The translations under genes were made by a program, and so were the position numbers. Positions 45,071 to 54,384 of a DNA stretch of 64,000 nt are shown piece after piece. Within the stretch, counting starts at the first letter, position 1, and each line of letters opens with the position of its first letter. Under the pieces are notes generated by a model. It saw only the letters and a program-made list of their open reading frames with translations, made no database searches and was not told the DNA's origin. Source of the DNA: Enterococcus ureasiticus (GTDB lineage: Bacteria > Bacillota > Bacilli > Lactobacillales > Enterococcaceae); NCBI RefSeq assembly GCF_001730285.1, contig NZ_MIJZ01000017.1, positions 41,905 to 105,904 of the forward strand. The letters run 5' to 3'.

Positions 45071-45873
45071 TGCAGCCTGTATTGACAATCAAAAACTTAC
45101 ACCAATATTTCGAACGTGGAACAGTTAATGAAAACCACGTATTAAAAGGGATTGACTTGACTATCAACCAAGGTGAGTTCATTACAATCATCGGCGGAAA
45201 CGGCGCTGGTAAATCTACTCTACTAAACAGTATTGCTGGAACGCTACCGATTGAAGAAGGTCAGTTAGCTTTAAACGGCAAAGACATTACAAAACAACGT
45301 GTCGTTGCTCGCTCAAAACAAATCAGCCGTGTTTTCCAAGATCCTAAAATGGGGACCGCTGTTCGTTTAACTGTAGAAGAAAATATGGCACTTGCGATGA
45401 AACGTGGGAAAAAACGCGGTTTGGGAAATGGTGTTCGCAAAAATGACCGCAATTTCTTCAAAGAACAATTAGCCAGCTTGAATCTAGGGCTAGAAAATCG
45501 TTTAAGCGCAGAAATTGGTTTATTATCCGGTGGACAGCGTCAAGCGATTACTTTACTGATGGCTACCTTGATTCGCCCAGAATTGATTTTACTAGATGAA
45601 CATACAGCAGCACTTGATCCTAAAACATCGATCACGGTCATGGAACTAACTGAGAAGTTGATCCAAGAGCAAAATTTAACGGCATTTATGGTGACACACG
45701 ATATGGAAGATGCCATTCGTTACGGCAACCGCCTGATCATGCTTCATCAAGGTCAAGTCGTGGTAGATGTACCTGCCGAGCAGAAAAAAGATTTGACTGT
45801 TAATGAATTGATGGACATGTTCCATAAAAATAGTGGCACAGAATTAAAAGACGATCAATTATTGTTGGTTTAA
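45070..45873 (+). CDS. ABC transporter ATP-binding protein (TrpZ-like)
   Basis: A 267-residue ABC ATPase. Walker A is GGNGAGKST, the signature is LLSGGQRQA, Walker B is ELILLDEHTAAL (the catalytic Glu followed by His rather than Pro), and the H-loop is MVTHDME. AAGGAGG precedes the ATG, which overlaps the permease stop (TAATG). It energises the putative aromatic amino-acid importer. Confidence 0.92.
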   Translation: MQPVLTIKNLHQYFERGTVNENHVLKGIDLTINQGEFITIIGGNGAGKSTLLNSIAGTLPIEEGQLALNGKDITKQRVVARSKQISRVFQDPKMGTAVRLTVEENMALAMKRGKKRGLGNGVRKNDRNFFKEQLASLNLGLENRLSAEIGLLSGGQRQAITLLMATLIRPELILLDEHTAALDPKTSITVMELTEKLIQEQNLTAFMVTHDMEDAIRYGNRLIMLHQGQVVVDVPAEQKKDLTVNELMDMFHKNSGTELKDDQLLLV

Positions 45874-45875
45874 AC

Positions 45876-45918
45876 AAAAAAGGAGTTCGAGTGTCTTATA
45901 CACTTAAACTCCTTTTTT
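45876..45918. terminator. Bidirectional terminator
   Basis: AAAAAAGGAGTT-GAGTGT and ACACT-AAACTCCTTTTTT form a stem with one mismatch and A/T flanks, between the ABC operon and the converging zinc-ribbon gene. Confidence 0.82.
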
Positions 45919-45937
45919 CATTTTATTTAGATGGCTA

Positions 45938-46150
45938 TTAACCACCCATTAAAAAGTCTAAAACATTCCAACCGTCTGATGTTTGCCCACGGTATAATTC
46001 CGAAAAGCCACATCTTGTACAGCTGACTGTAATAAATTTTTTGTTTTGTACATCAAATATTTTCGCAAAGTTTCCTCCTGTTGCTTGAAACTGATCGGAA
46101 ACATAATGTTCATTTCCACACTTATCACAAATATATTGCTGCTTTTCCAT
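45938..46150 (-). CDS. Small zinc-ribbon nucleic-acid-binding-like protein
   Basis: A 70-residue protein with two Cys pairs, CDKC and CTRC, separated by about 37 residues, the pattern of zinc_ribbon_13 (PF09855) proteins. Between them lie VSDQFQATGGNFAKIFDVQN and after them GFSELYRG; it ends in FLMGG. GGAG lies 9 bases before the ATG at 46150; the open frame to 46258 has no better site. The molecular role is unknown. Confidence 0.8.
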   Translation of the reverse strand: MEKQQYICDKCGNEHYVSDQFQATGGNFAKIFDVQNKKFITVSCTRCGFSELYRGQTSDGWNVLDFLMGG

Positions 46151-46355
46151 TCTTATCCACTCCATCTCTACAATCTCTCTGTTCGCTGAACAATTAAACA
46201 CTTTGTTCTTCATTCCTGTCATGTAAGTATAGCAAGCTTTCAAAGAGAAATCATACATCCTAAGGAGGATTTTCCCCTCCTCTTTCAGGCGTATTGCGGT
46301 TGACCCACCTTCCTCCTATCAGATACAATAAAACTACTATAAAGGAGCGATGTCT

Positions 46356-47342
46356 ATGTCTACGAAAAGTCAGGTGTTAACTTTATTAATGAAACAAGCA
46401 CCCGCATTTATTTCAGGTGAAGAAATGGCGCAACAACTTTCTTTATCTCGAACGGCGATTTGGAAAGCAATCAATGAATTAAAAAAAGAAGGACATCTTA
46501 TTTCCAGCAGTCGAAATAAAGGCTACCGTTATGATAACTCTGATGTTCTATCTGCAGAAGGGATTCGTTTATCACTAGATTCAGAAACACCTAAACTTTC
46601 AATCGTAGTTTTAAACGCCTCAGAGTCTACGATGAAAGATGCTAAATTAGCCGCAATCAACGGAGAACCAGCTAATACATTGATCGTAGCAGATATCCAA
46701 GAAGCACCCAAAGGACGATTTGGCCGACCTTTCTTCTCAAAAGCGGGTAGCGGTATCTATATGAGCATGCTATTAAGACCCAACCAAAACTTCGAAGAAA
46801 TGGCGCAATATACCGTGATCATGGCGGTAGCAATCGCTCGTGCAATGGATGATCTGACCCAAGTACAAACTGAAATAAAATGGGTCAATGATATTTATAT
46901 TAATGGAAAAAAAGTCTGCGGTATTTTATCAGAAGCCATGAGCGATGTCGAATCCGGACAAATTTCAAATGTCATTATCGGTATGGGGATCAATTTTTCT
47001 TTAAAGCAAAATGAATTTCCAGAAGATCTAAGAGAAAAAGCAACCTCTTTATTTCCAGAAACAGAACCGACGATTACACGTAACCAACTGATTGGAGCGA
47101 TCTGGAATCAATTTTATCGCATATTGACTCAACTACCTGAACAAGCTTTTCTAGAAGAATATCGCCAAAAATCCTTTGTCCTTGGTAAAACTGTTTCCTT
47201 TACACAAGCAGGAGTTGGCTATGAAGGAATTGCCACAGCAATCAACGATCATGGTGAATTAGTTGTAAAACTCCAAGATAAAACAGAAAAAGTGCTTTCT
47301 TCTGGAGAAATTAGCCTAAGTAGTATAAACCCAACACTTTAA
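46356..47342 (+). CDS. birA: Bifunctional biotin-protein ligase and biotin-operon repressor
   Basis: A 328-residue BirA. The N-terminal winged helix (about 1-60: GEEMAQQLSLSRTAIWKAIN) binds the bio operator. The catalytic domain contains GRFGRPFFSKAGSGIYMSML (the GRGRxGR biotinyl-AMP loop, here variant), KWVNDIYINGKKVCGIL and a C-terminal SH3-like part. It attaches biotin to carboxylase carrier domains. I choose the second ATG at 46356 because GGAG lies 8 bases before it and only 2 before the first. Confidence 0.93.
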   Translation: MSTKSQVLTLLMKQAPAFISGEEMAQQLSLSRTAIWKAINELKKEGHLISSSRNKGYRYDNSDVLSAEGIRLSLDSETPKLSIVVLNASESTMKDAKLAAINGEPANTLIVADIQEAPKGRFGRPFFSKAGSGIYMSMLLRPNQNFEEMAQYTVIMAVAIARAMDDLTQVQTEIKWVNDIYINGKKVCGILSEAMSDVESGQISNVIIGMGINFSLKQNEFPEDLREKATSLFPETEPTITRNQLIGAIWNQFYRILTQLPEQAFLEEYRQKSFVLGKTVSFTQAGVGYEGIATAINDHGELVVKLQDKTEKVLSSGEISLSSINPTL

Positions 47343-47474
47343 GCTTTACACCAAACAAAACTATTAAGAATACCTTAAGAAACGCAAGCATTTTCTTACA
47401 ACCATTTGCTATATATTTCAATTATGTTACATTTGTATTGCGAATAATACGAATATTACAAAAGGAGAATGATT

Positions 47475-48446
47475 ATGAAAAAAATAGTTTTTTGTTTGGT
47501 TGCATTATCGCTTGCTCTTCCAATCACAAGTTTTGCAGAGGAAACATTATCTACCACCGAGGATTCAAAAGTTGAAAGCTCTTCAGCCTCAACACAAGAC
47601 ACAGAAAAAAATGATGAGAAAATCGTGGAGAGCAGTTCTTCTTCCACATTAGATTCAAGTTCCTCCGAAACATCCAACACTATTGGAAATCCGTACGGTG
47701 ACCTTATCCACACAACACTAGTTGTCTTTCAAGGAGAAAAAGTGACGGCTGAAATGCTCTACCAAGATGGAGGTTTTCATGGTGCTACATTTAGAGATCT
47801 TAAACTTTTAGACGAAGCTCCAACAGATAAACTAGGAAAAAATCTAGTCAAAGTTAGCTTCATGCTTTATCCTTGGGAAGAGGATCAAGGAGAAAAAAAA
47901 GAAGTTATCCTAAATATGGCGTATACAGTAGTAAAAACTGCCCCAACTTACAATATACAGTTTATCTCTTACGATTCTGATAACAAACAAGTTAAAGGAA
48001 AAGTATCATCAGTAGATGGCGTAGCAGCAAGTAACGTTCATATATACGGAGACAATACTGCTAACTATGATTCAGCACCTGCAAACATAACAGGATTTTA
48101 TCCATTTGTTGATTTAAATAATCCTGTTTCAACAGATGCTGAAGGTTACTTTACACTTTCTTACCAAGACAATTACAGTTTCTTTGCTTTTAACAGTGAA
48201 ACTAACGACTATTCACCTGTCTACACATTGAACGATAAAACCTTCGCTGGTGCATCTGCAACTACAGACACATCTAACCCTGCGGAAAGTACACAGTCCT
48301 CTTCTGAGAAAAAAGAAGAAAAGAAAAAAGGTCTATTCCCAAATACAGGAGAAAAGAAAACTGTTTACTTTTCAATTGCCGGTATTGCCATTATTTTACT
48401 AGCTATACTATTTCTATTCATTAAGAGTAAAAAAAATAAAGAGTAG
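47475..48446 (+). CDS. Sortase-anchored surface protein
   Basis: A 323-residue secreted protein. A signal peptide (IVFCLVALSLALPITSFA) is followed by a Ser/Thr-rich linker (about 22-75) and an extracellular domain with HTTLVVFQGEKVTAEMLYQD. A second segment resembles a carboxypeptidase-like or Ig-like beta domain (SSVDGVAASNVHIYGDNTAN). A low-complexity Glu/Lys spacer precedes the sorting signal FPNTG (an LPxTG variant), a membrane helix and the tail KSKKNKE. The start is ATG 47475, with AGGAG 7 bases upstream. The function is unknown; adhesion or wall-associated binding is likely. Confidence 0.82.
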   Translation: MKKIVFCLVALSLALPITSFAEETLSTTEDSKVESSSASTQDTEKNDEKIVESSSSSTLDSSSSETSNTIGNPYGDLIHTTLVVFQGEKVTAEMLYQDGGFHGATFRDLKLLDEAPTDKLGKNLVKVSFMLYPWEEDQGEKKEVILNMAYTVVKTAPTYNIQFISYDSDNKQVKGKVSSVDGVAASNVHIYGDNTANYDSAPANITGFYPFVDLNNPVSTDAEGYFTLSYQDNYSFFAFNSETNDYSPVYTLNDKTFAGASATTDTSNPAESTQSSSEKKEEKKKGLFPNTGEKKTVYFSIAGIAIILLAILFLFIKSKKNKE

Positions 48447-48480
48447 TTTTTGAAAAAGAGTTGCTATAATAAATCATAAA

Positions 48481-48520
48481 AAAGAAGAAAGCTAAGTCGT
48501 TCCTGCTTCCTTCTTTTTTT
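48481..48520. terminator. Bidirectional terminator
   Basis: GAAG-AAGC and GCTT-CTTC arms with one mismatch lie within A and T runs, between the surface-protein gene and the converging prenyltransferase gene. Confidence 0.6.
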
Positions 48521-48522
48521 AT

Positions 48523-49476
48523 TTATATTTTTTCTAAAACAATCGTCAGCAATAAACCTACTAAATAACTTCCGTTAAATGCCATCAAATTTTTTATCGA
48601 ATAACCAAAGCTTTTAGGATGTGGTAATTCTTTTTTGAATAGCTGAAGATTTTTCCAAACAACAGGTAATGATAAAAATACAGTCAAAATTGGCCAACGA
48701 TACACGCCAAAAGGCAATCCAATCAAAACAACAGCGTAACAAGCCAACATCAACAGTTGAAATAAAATCACGCCCTGCTTCCGACCAATATAATAAACCA
48801 ATGTATACCGATGATTCTCAATATCCGTATCTAAATCCCTCAAATTATTGGCCAGCATAATATTCGCAATCGTAAAGACCATTGGTAACGACGCCCAAAT
48901 AATTGCAATCACTGCCCACAGATTGCCAGTCAAAGCGAATGTTCCCAGGCTCCAATCAAGCAGCAGATAAAACGGTCGGCTCTCCTGAACATTCAAATAA
49001 ATCGTCATCGCAAAAATACCCAGACCCATAGTAAATCCGCTAAATACCTCACCTAAAGGCATTCGAGAAAGCGGGATTGGACCAAATGTGTAAAAAATAC
49101 CAATAAAACAGCACACGCCGCCCATCACCAAAAATAACCAACCCGTTTTAATTGTTAGAAAAATACCAATCACAGCAGAGAAAGCAATCATTCCAAAGAT
49201 CATATTTCGCACAAGAACCGGGGCAATCCCCGAACTGCCAATAATATTCTCTTCATATTTATATACTTCAGACTTCGCTTTCTTAAAATCCATATAATTA
49301 TTGATTGCTGTCGTCGCCATGTCAAACACGACCATTCCAACAAAAAACAACACTGTATACCCTAATTGAAACTGATTAAAATAAGCAATAGAAAATAGTA
49401 CCCCAACTGCAAAGGGAAATAGACTTGCTAATTTCGTCTGGATTTCCACTACTTGCAAAAATACTTTCAACGACAT
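48523..49476 (-). CDS. UbiA-family prenyltransferase (DmkA/MenA-like)
   Basis: A 317-residue membrane enzyme with about eight or nine transmembrane helices. The first aspartate-rich motif is NNYMDFKKAKS and the second is NNLRDLDTDIENHRYTL, both needed for prenyl diphosphate binding. It prenylates 1,4-dihydroxy-2-naphthoate to demethylmenaquinone. It lies in the extracellular electron-transfer (EET) locus, so it is probably the DmkA paralogue dedicated to EET, with the chain supplied by the polyprenyl synthase at 54985. It begins 11 bases after the apbE-like gene. A separate menA may exist outside the window. Confidence 0.88.
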   Translation of the reverse strand: MSLKVFLQVVEIQTKLASLFPFAVGVLFSIAYFNQFQLGYTVLFFVGMVVFDMATTAINNYMDFKKAKSEVYKYEENIIGSSGIAPVLVRNMIFGMIAFSAVIGIFLTIKTGWLFLVMGGVCCFIGIFYTFGPIPLSRMPLGEVFSGFTMGLGIFAMTIYLNVQESRPFYLLLDWSLGTFALTGNLWAVIAIIWASLPMVFTIANIMLANNLRDLDTDIENHRYTLVYYIGRKQGVILFQLLMLACYAVVLIGLPFGVYRWPILTVFLSLPVVWKNLQLFKKELPHPKSFGYSIKNLMAFNGSYLVGLLLTIVLEKI

Positions 49477-49487
49477 ATCCGTTCTCC

Positions 49488-50564
49488 TTATTTCAGGTCT
49501 TTACGATCACCCATTGTATAACCTGAATCTTTTCCTAACTCAAAATCTTTTTCAATATCCTTACTTACAAAGACTTTGTCTTCTTTTGTAACAAAAATCA
49601 CATCGACATCTTTCAGCCCTTCAGCATACTCCAAGCCTTTTTTGACACCCATAGAAAATACCGCAGTTGATAATCCGTCACCATCGATCGATTCATTTGT
49701 GATTACTGTCACACCAGCAATGTCATTATCAAACGGATAACCCGTTTTAGGATCAAATAAATGATGATAATTTTTACCATCTACTTCTAAAAAGCGCTCA
49801 TAAATACCAGAAGTTACTAACGTTTTATTGCTTTCTTGAACTGTTCCGATCACGGTATTACGTGCTTTGTTAGGATCTTGAATACCAACATTCCAATCCA
49901 TATCCTTACCGCGAGGACTATGGCCCAAAACATAAACATTTCCGCCTAAATCCACTATCGCAGTTGTTACGCCATTGTCTTTTAAGACTTTCACAACTTC
50001 ATCTGTAATAAATCCTTTTGCGATTGCACCTAAATCAAGCTGCATACCTTTTTCTTCAAGGTAGACTGTCTTATCTTCATCATTTAATTTCACTTTATGA
50101 TAATCAACTAATTTTAATGCTTGGTCGATCTCTTCTTGTGAAGGTTTGCGCGCATCGTCGAAGCCAATATGCCATAATTGTGTGATTGGACCAATTGCCA
50201 TATCAAAACCGCCTGAAGAATCTTCACTATATTCATACGCTCGTTTCAACAATGGATAAATATCATCCGAAACTTTAACTGGTTTGATACCTGCTTGTTC
50301 ATTGATTTCATCTATTTCGGAGCCTTTTTCGTTTACAGTGATTTTATCACCTAATTCTTTTACTCGGTCAAATGCTTTTTCCAAAACATCTTCTTTTCCA
50401 TCATCATAGATTCTTACTTGGACATATGTTCCTAACAATGATTGCTGATCTGAATAAGGTTCTTTATTAATTTTTGACTGCTCGTCTTTCGAGTTACATC
50501 CTGCTAAAACAACTAAAAATAATGCCATTGCTATAGTGATTAGTGTTTTTTTGTTCTTCATCAT
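49488..50564 (-). CDS. FAD:protein FMN transferase, lipoprotein (ApbE/FmnB)
   Basis: A 358-residue extracytoplasmic lipoprotein. The signal peptide has the lipobox VLAGCN. The ApbE fold contains SDQQSLLGTYVQVRIYDDGK, GGFDMAIGP, KVKLNDEDKTVYLEEKGMQL and DLGAIAKGFITDEVV, where the Asp binds Mg. It transfers FMN from FAD to threonines of flavin-carrier proteins and here should flavinylate the neighbouring PplA. GAGGG lies close to the ATG at 50564; the next codon (50561) is an equally good start. Confidence 0.92.
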   Translation of the reverse strand: MMKNKKTLITIAMALFLVVLAGCNSKDEQSKINKEPYSDQQSLLGTYVQVRIYDDGKEDVLEKAFDRVKELGDKITVNEKGSEIDEINEQAGIKPVKVSDDIYPLLKRAYEYSEDSSGGFDMAIGPITQLWHIGFDDARKPSQEEIDQALKLVDYHKVKLNDEDKTVYLEEKGMQLDLGAIAKGFITDEVVKVLKDNGVTTAIVDLGGNVYVLGHSPRGKDMDWNVGIQDPNKARNTVIGTVQESNKTLVTSGIYERFLEVDGKNYHHLFDPKTGYPFDNDIAGVTVITNESIDGDGLSTAVFSMGVKKGLEYAEGLKDVDVIFVTKEDKVFVSKDIEKDFELGKDSGYTMGDRKDLK

Positions 50565-50660
50565 ATCCCTCTTTCTAAATAGAAAATTGTCTTATTTATA
50601 GTAGCGCTTTTTTTCGTGAATGGGAAGGATTTTCTATCTGTTATTTATGTATTTTGATAA

Positions 50661-50698
50661 AAATAAAAGCAGAATTCAGAGAAATACCTGAATTCTGC
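50661..50698 (-). terminator. Terminator of pplA
   Basis: GCAGAATTCAG (50669-50679) and CTGAATTCTGC (50688-50698) form a perfect 11-bp stem, followed on the minus strand by TTTTATTTTTAT. It separates pplA from apbE-dmkA. Confidence 0.82.
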
Positions 50699-50733
50699 CA
50701 CATATATATTTTTTGGTTCACTTGTGTAAAAAA

Positions 50734-51663
50734 TTATTTTTTCATTACGATGTTGTCTACAACGATTTCTTTAGTGTCGCCTTTTTCAGCAGCATTGATT
50801 AATTGTTCTGCGTACGTTACAAATGAATGAGAGCTGTGAGTTGCACCAGTTACTACTTCTACGTCTGCAGCTGATTTGCCTTCTTCACCCATTGTTTTTA
50901 CTAATTCTTCGTTTAAAGTTTTGATGTATTCAGCTGGACCTACACCTGATTTGTCTTTCATGTTTTTGTTGTAGTCAGCGTCATCTTTTTTAGATTTACC
51001 TTCATCATTAACGTTATCGTAGTTAGATTCAGTTACTTTGCCATCTTTAACAACGATTGAAAATTGTGTGTGGTAGCCATTTGAATTATTTTTTTCTTTC
51101 AATGAATACGTACCGTCTTTAAGGTCAGCACCATTGTCGATTTCGATTGTTTTAGTATCTCCTGCTTGGGCAGCTTGAATCAATTGTTGTGCATAGTTTT
51201 GGAATGATTCACTAGAGTGAGTCGCACCAGTTACTACTTCTACACCATCAGCGCTTTGTGATTTAACGAAAGACTCGTTTAATTCTTTGATGTATTCAGC
51301 TGGACCTACACCTGATTTGTCTTTCATATTTTTTTCGTAGTCTTTATCATCCGCTTTTGATTTACCATCAGCATTGATATTGTCATAGTTAGATTCAGTG
51401 ATTTTGCCATCTTTAACAGTCATTTCAAAAGTTGCACGGTAACCGTTAGATTCGTTCTTTTCTTCTAATTTATACGTACCATCTTGTAAATCTGCACCAG
51501 CTTCTTTTTCTGTTGCTTTAGAAGATTCAGCTGTTTTTGATGTTGCAGTGCTTGAGTCAGATGATTTTGCTGTATCTTTCTTTTGATCTGATCCACATGC
51601 TGCTAATAAAAGAGATGAAAGTGCGATAGCTGTAAAACCCTTAACAATTTTGCTCATTTTCAT
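50734..51663 (-). CDS. pplA: Flavin-modified electron-transfer lipoprotein (PplA-like)
   Basis: A 309-residue lipoprotein with the lipobox LLAACG, a Ser/Thr-rich linker and two tandem FMN-binding domains. Each has a matching block YIKxLNExxVK followed by VEVVTGATHSS. The Thr in GATHSS is the expected site of covalent FMN attachment, so two flavins are predicted. The domain copies are about 70 percent identical by eye. It is the surface electron shuttle of the EET pathway described in Listeria and Enterococcus. A GGTGA site precedes the ATG. It is divergently transcribed from ndh2. Confidence 0.92.
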   Translation of the reverse strand: MKMSKIVKGFTAIALSSLLLAACGSDQKKDTAKSSDSSTATSKTAESSKATEKEAGADLQDGTYKLEEKNESNGYRATFEMTVKDGKITESNYDNINADGKSKADDKDYEKNMKDKSGVGPAEYIKELNESFVKSQSADGVEVVTGATHSSESFQNYAQQLIQAAQAGDTKTIEIDNGADLKDGTYSLKEKNNSNGYHTQFSIVVKDGKVTESNYDNVNDEGKSKKDDADYNKNMKDKSGVGPAEYIKTLNEELVKTMGEEGKSAADVEVVTGATHSSHSFVTYAEQLINAAEKGDTKEIVVDNIVMKK

Positions 51664-51928
51664 TTTTGTTCACCTTTTCCTTTTCTTAAACGTTCACAAA
51701 TTAAGTTTGTGATATAATTTACATTCTATAGAAAATTTCAATTATGTCAATTAAAGTTATAAAATAAAGACAAAATTTTACCCATTTTTCACGTTTTTTT
51801 AATAATAAAAATTTATTTCATATATTTAAGAATTGTTATTAGACAAAACCTGATTATCGCTATATAATGAAGTCGATTGTGTAATTATTATCATTTTCTA
51901 TTTTATTTTTTTAAGGAGCGGATTATCA

Positions 51929-53836
51929 ATGACAAAGCAAAAAATTGTCGTTGTGGGAGCTGGTTATGCTGGAGTTTCAGCTACTAAATTTTTAGCAAAA
52001 AAATTGAAAAAAGATTCTGACGTTGAAATTACCTTAATTGATCGTCATTCTTACCACACCATGATGACTGAGTTGCACGAAGTAGCTGGAGGACGTGTTG
52101 AACCTTCTGCGATTCAATATGACTTGCAACGTTTATTTTCACGTAAAAAGAATGTCACTCTTGTAACAGACACTGTAACTGGTATCGATAAAGACAAAAA
52201 AGTCGTTCAAACAAAGTTAGGTTCTTATGAATTTGACCAATTGATCATCGGTATGGGCGGCGAGCCAAATGATTTTGGTACTCCTGGAGTTAAAGAACAT
52301 GGATTTACTTTATGGTCTTTTGAAAACTCTCTGAAAATTCGTGAACATATCTTGGAAACAGTTGAAAAAGCAGCAATCGAGCCCGATCCAGAAGTTCGTA
52401 AAGCAATGTTGACATTTGTTGTCTGCGGTTCAGGATTTACTGGTATTGAAATGATCGGCGAATTGATCGACTGGAAAGATCGTCTAGCTAAAGACTTCAA
52501 ACTTGATCCTAATGAATTTACATTAATGGTCGTTGAAGCAATGCCGACAATCTTAAACATGTTATCTCGTAATGACGCAGCCAAAGCTGAACGTTATTTA
52601 GAGAAGAAAAATGTGAAATTGTTGCTTAACGCACCAATCGTTGAAGTAGCTGCAGATCACATCAAATTAAAAGATGGTTCTACAGTTCCCACACACACAT
52701 TGATCTGGACTGCCGGTGTTAAAGCAACTTCTGATGCTGCTGACTTTGGTTTAGAATCAGCTCGCGGTAATCGTTTGATTGCAAACGAATATATGCAAGC
52801 AAAAGGCTACGAAGACAAAAACATTTATATCGTTGGTGACTTAGTATACTACGAAGAGTTCCCTGAAACACCAACACCACAAATCGTTCAAGCTGCTGAA
52901 CAAACGGGTCACACTGCTGCGGCAAATATCGTGGCTGACATCAAAGGTAGCGAAAAACACAAATTCAAAGGAAATTATCAAGGATTCATGGTTTCTGTCG
53001 GCGCTAAATGGGGCGTTGCGAACTTATTTGATAAAATTCACCTTAGCGGTTTCTTAGCAATCATTATGAAACACATCGTTAACTTGAAATATTTCTTTGA
53101 TATCCGTTCTGGTTATTACATGTTCCAATATATTATGCACGAATTCTTCCATATTAAAGATGATCGTAATGTAACACGCGGACATTCTTCTCGTTATGGT
53201 AATGTTTTATGGAGTGTTCCATTACGTGTATTCTACGGAACAGTTTGGTTAGTAGAAGCAATGAAGAAAATTGTCGGAACTGGTGATTACCTTAAACCAA
53301 GCACTTGGTTTGGTGACGGTTCATGGTTTACGGATAAAGTTGCGTTCCCATTCCCATGGTTACAAGAACAAGTAACAACTGGGGCATCTGCTGCAGGTGG
53401 TGGAGCCGAAGCAACTGAAACAACAGCAAAAGCCGCCCAATTTGGTTTAAGCTATGCATACGGTGAAGAACCAATGCAAGTGTTCGATCATATGCCTAAA
53501 TGGTTTGAAAGTGTGATGAAATTCATGATGCCAAACCAAGAAGTTGCGTTATTCATGCAAAAATTCATGACAATCGTTGAAGTGTTGATTGCTTTAGCAT
53601 TGATCGCTGGATTATTTACTTGGTTAAGTAGTGCTGCTACAATTGGTTTAACAATCGCATTCTGTCTATCAGGCATGTTCTACTGGGTAAACATTTGGTT
53701 TATCTTCGTAGCCTTCGCTTTGATGAATGGTTCTGGACGCTCACTTGGTTTAGACCGCTGGGTTATCCCTTGGGTACAACGTACATTAGGTAAATGGTGG
53801 TATGGTACACCTAAATCTAGATACGGCAGTAAATAA
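51929..53836 (+). CDS. ndh2: Type II NADH dehydrogenase of the EET pathway
   Basis: A 635-residue flavoprotein. The FAD Rossmann motif is VVVGAGYAGVSATKFL, and the NADH-binding motif is VVCGSGFTGIEMIGEL (about 169-184). IYIVGDLVYYEEFPETPTPQ carries the FAD Asp. Unlike ordinary Ndh-2 of about 400 residues it has a 200-residue C-terminal extension with several membrane helices (VEVLIALALIAGLFTWLSSA, CLSGMFYWVNIWFIFVAF). This extension distinguishes EET Ndh2. It oxidises NADH and reduces demethylmenaquinone for export of electrons via EetA/EetB/PplA. AAGGAG precedes the ATG. Confidence 0.93.
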   Translation: MTKQKIVVVGAGYAGVSATKFLAKKLKKDSDVEITLIDRHSYHTMMTELHEVAGGRVEPSAIQYDLQRLFSRKKNVTLVTDTVTGIDKDKKVVQTKLGSYEFDQLIIGMGGEPNDFGTPGVKEHGFTLWSFENSLKIREHILETVEKAAIEPDPEVRKAMLTFVVCGSGFTGIEMIGELIDWKDRLAKDFKLDPNEFTLMVVEAMPTILNMLSRNDAAKAERYLEKKNVKLLLNAPIVEVAADHIKLKDGSTVPTHTLIWTAGVKATSDAADFGLESARGNRLIANEYMQAKGYEDKNIYIVGDLVYYEEFPETPTPQIVQAAEQTGHTAAANIVADIKGSEKHKFKGNYQGFMVSVGAKWGVANLFDKIHLSGFLAIIMKHIVNLKYFFDIRSGYYMFQYIMHEFFHIKDDRNVTRGHSSRYGNVLWSVPLRVFYGTVWLVEAMKKIVGTGDYLKPSTWFGDGSWFTDKVAFPFPWLQEQVTTGASAAGGGAEATETTAKAAQFGLSYAYGEEPMQVFDHMPKWFESVMKFMMPNQEVALFMQKFMTIVEVLIALALIAGLFTWLSSAATIGLTIAFCLSGMFYWVNIWFIFVAFALMNGSGRSLGLDRWVIPWVQRTLGKWWYGTPKSRYGSK

Positions 53837-53860
53837 TTACTTTTTATAGTAAAAATCTAA

Positions 53861-53897
53861 GAGAGTTCTAGGTTTACTCCTAGAACTTTCTTTTCTC
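53861..53897 (+). terminator. Terminator after ndh2
   Basis: AGTTCTAGG (53864-53872) and CCTAGAACT (53879-53887) form a stem followed by TTCTTTTCT. Confidence 0.75.
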
Positions 53898-53945
53898 ATT
53901 ATGATAAAATATATTAAACTAAAAACTACAAAGGAGAGGAAAGAG

Positions 53946-54368
53946 TTGGATTTTAAAGAATTTATTCAAAAAAGTTATATACGTCCATGGGATATTGTTA
54001 TTATTTTACTTTTAACGATCAGTTCTTTCTTGCCCCTTGTTGTTTTTGGCATACAAAATACCGCCCAAGACGATGCCGCAAAACAAGCCGTCTTGAAAGT
54101 TGATGGCGAAGTCATCAAAGTTTTCGAGCTAAAAGAAGGCGGCCCTACTTATACATACAAATATGAAGCAGCTGATGGTGATTACAACTTGATCGAGGTC
54201 AGCGGAGACAGAATCCGTATGGTTGAAACAAACTGCGGAGATCAAATTTGCGTACAACGAGGATGGATATCAAAAGCAGGAGAAACACCGATTGCTTGTT
54301 TACCACATAATTTATTCATCACAGTTGAAGCTTCTGACGGGAGTGAGGATGGCAGTTTGATTTACTAA
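53946..54368 (+). CDS. eetA: NusG-domain-II protein EetA
   Basis: A 140-residue membrane-anchored protein: one N-terminal transmembrane helix (PWDIVIILLLTISSFLPLVV) and an extracytoplasmic NusG_II domain (PF07009). Conserved cysteines are in NCGDQICVQRGWISKAGETP and IACLPHNL. EetA works with EetB in passing electrons from quinol to extracellular flavins. The start is TTG 53946, because GGAGAGG lies 6 bases before it; an ATG at 53901 is upstream of that ribosome-binding site and adds a basic segment of no likely value. It starts the eetA-eetB-dmkB operon. Confidence 0.87.
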   Translation: MDFKEFIQKSYIRPWDIVIILLLTISSFLPLVVFGIQNTAQDDAAKQAVLKVDGEVIKVFELKEGGPTYTYKYEAADGDYNLIEVSGDRIRMVETNCGDQICVQRGWISKAGETPIACLPHNLFITVEASDGSEDGSLIY

Positions 54369-54384
54369 ACGTTGCCAGTATATT

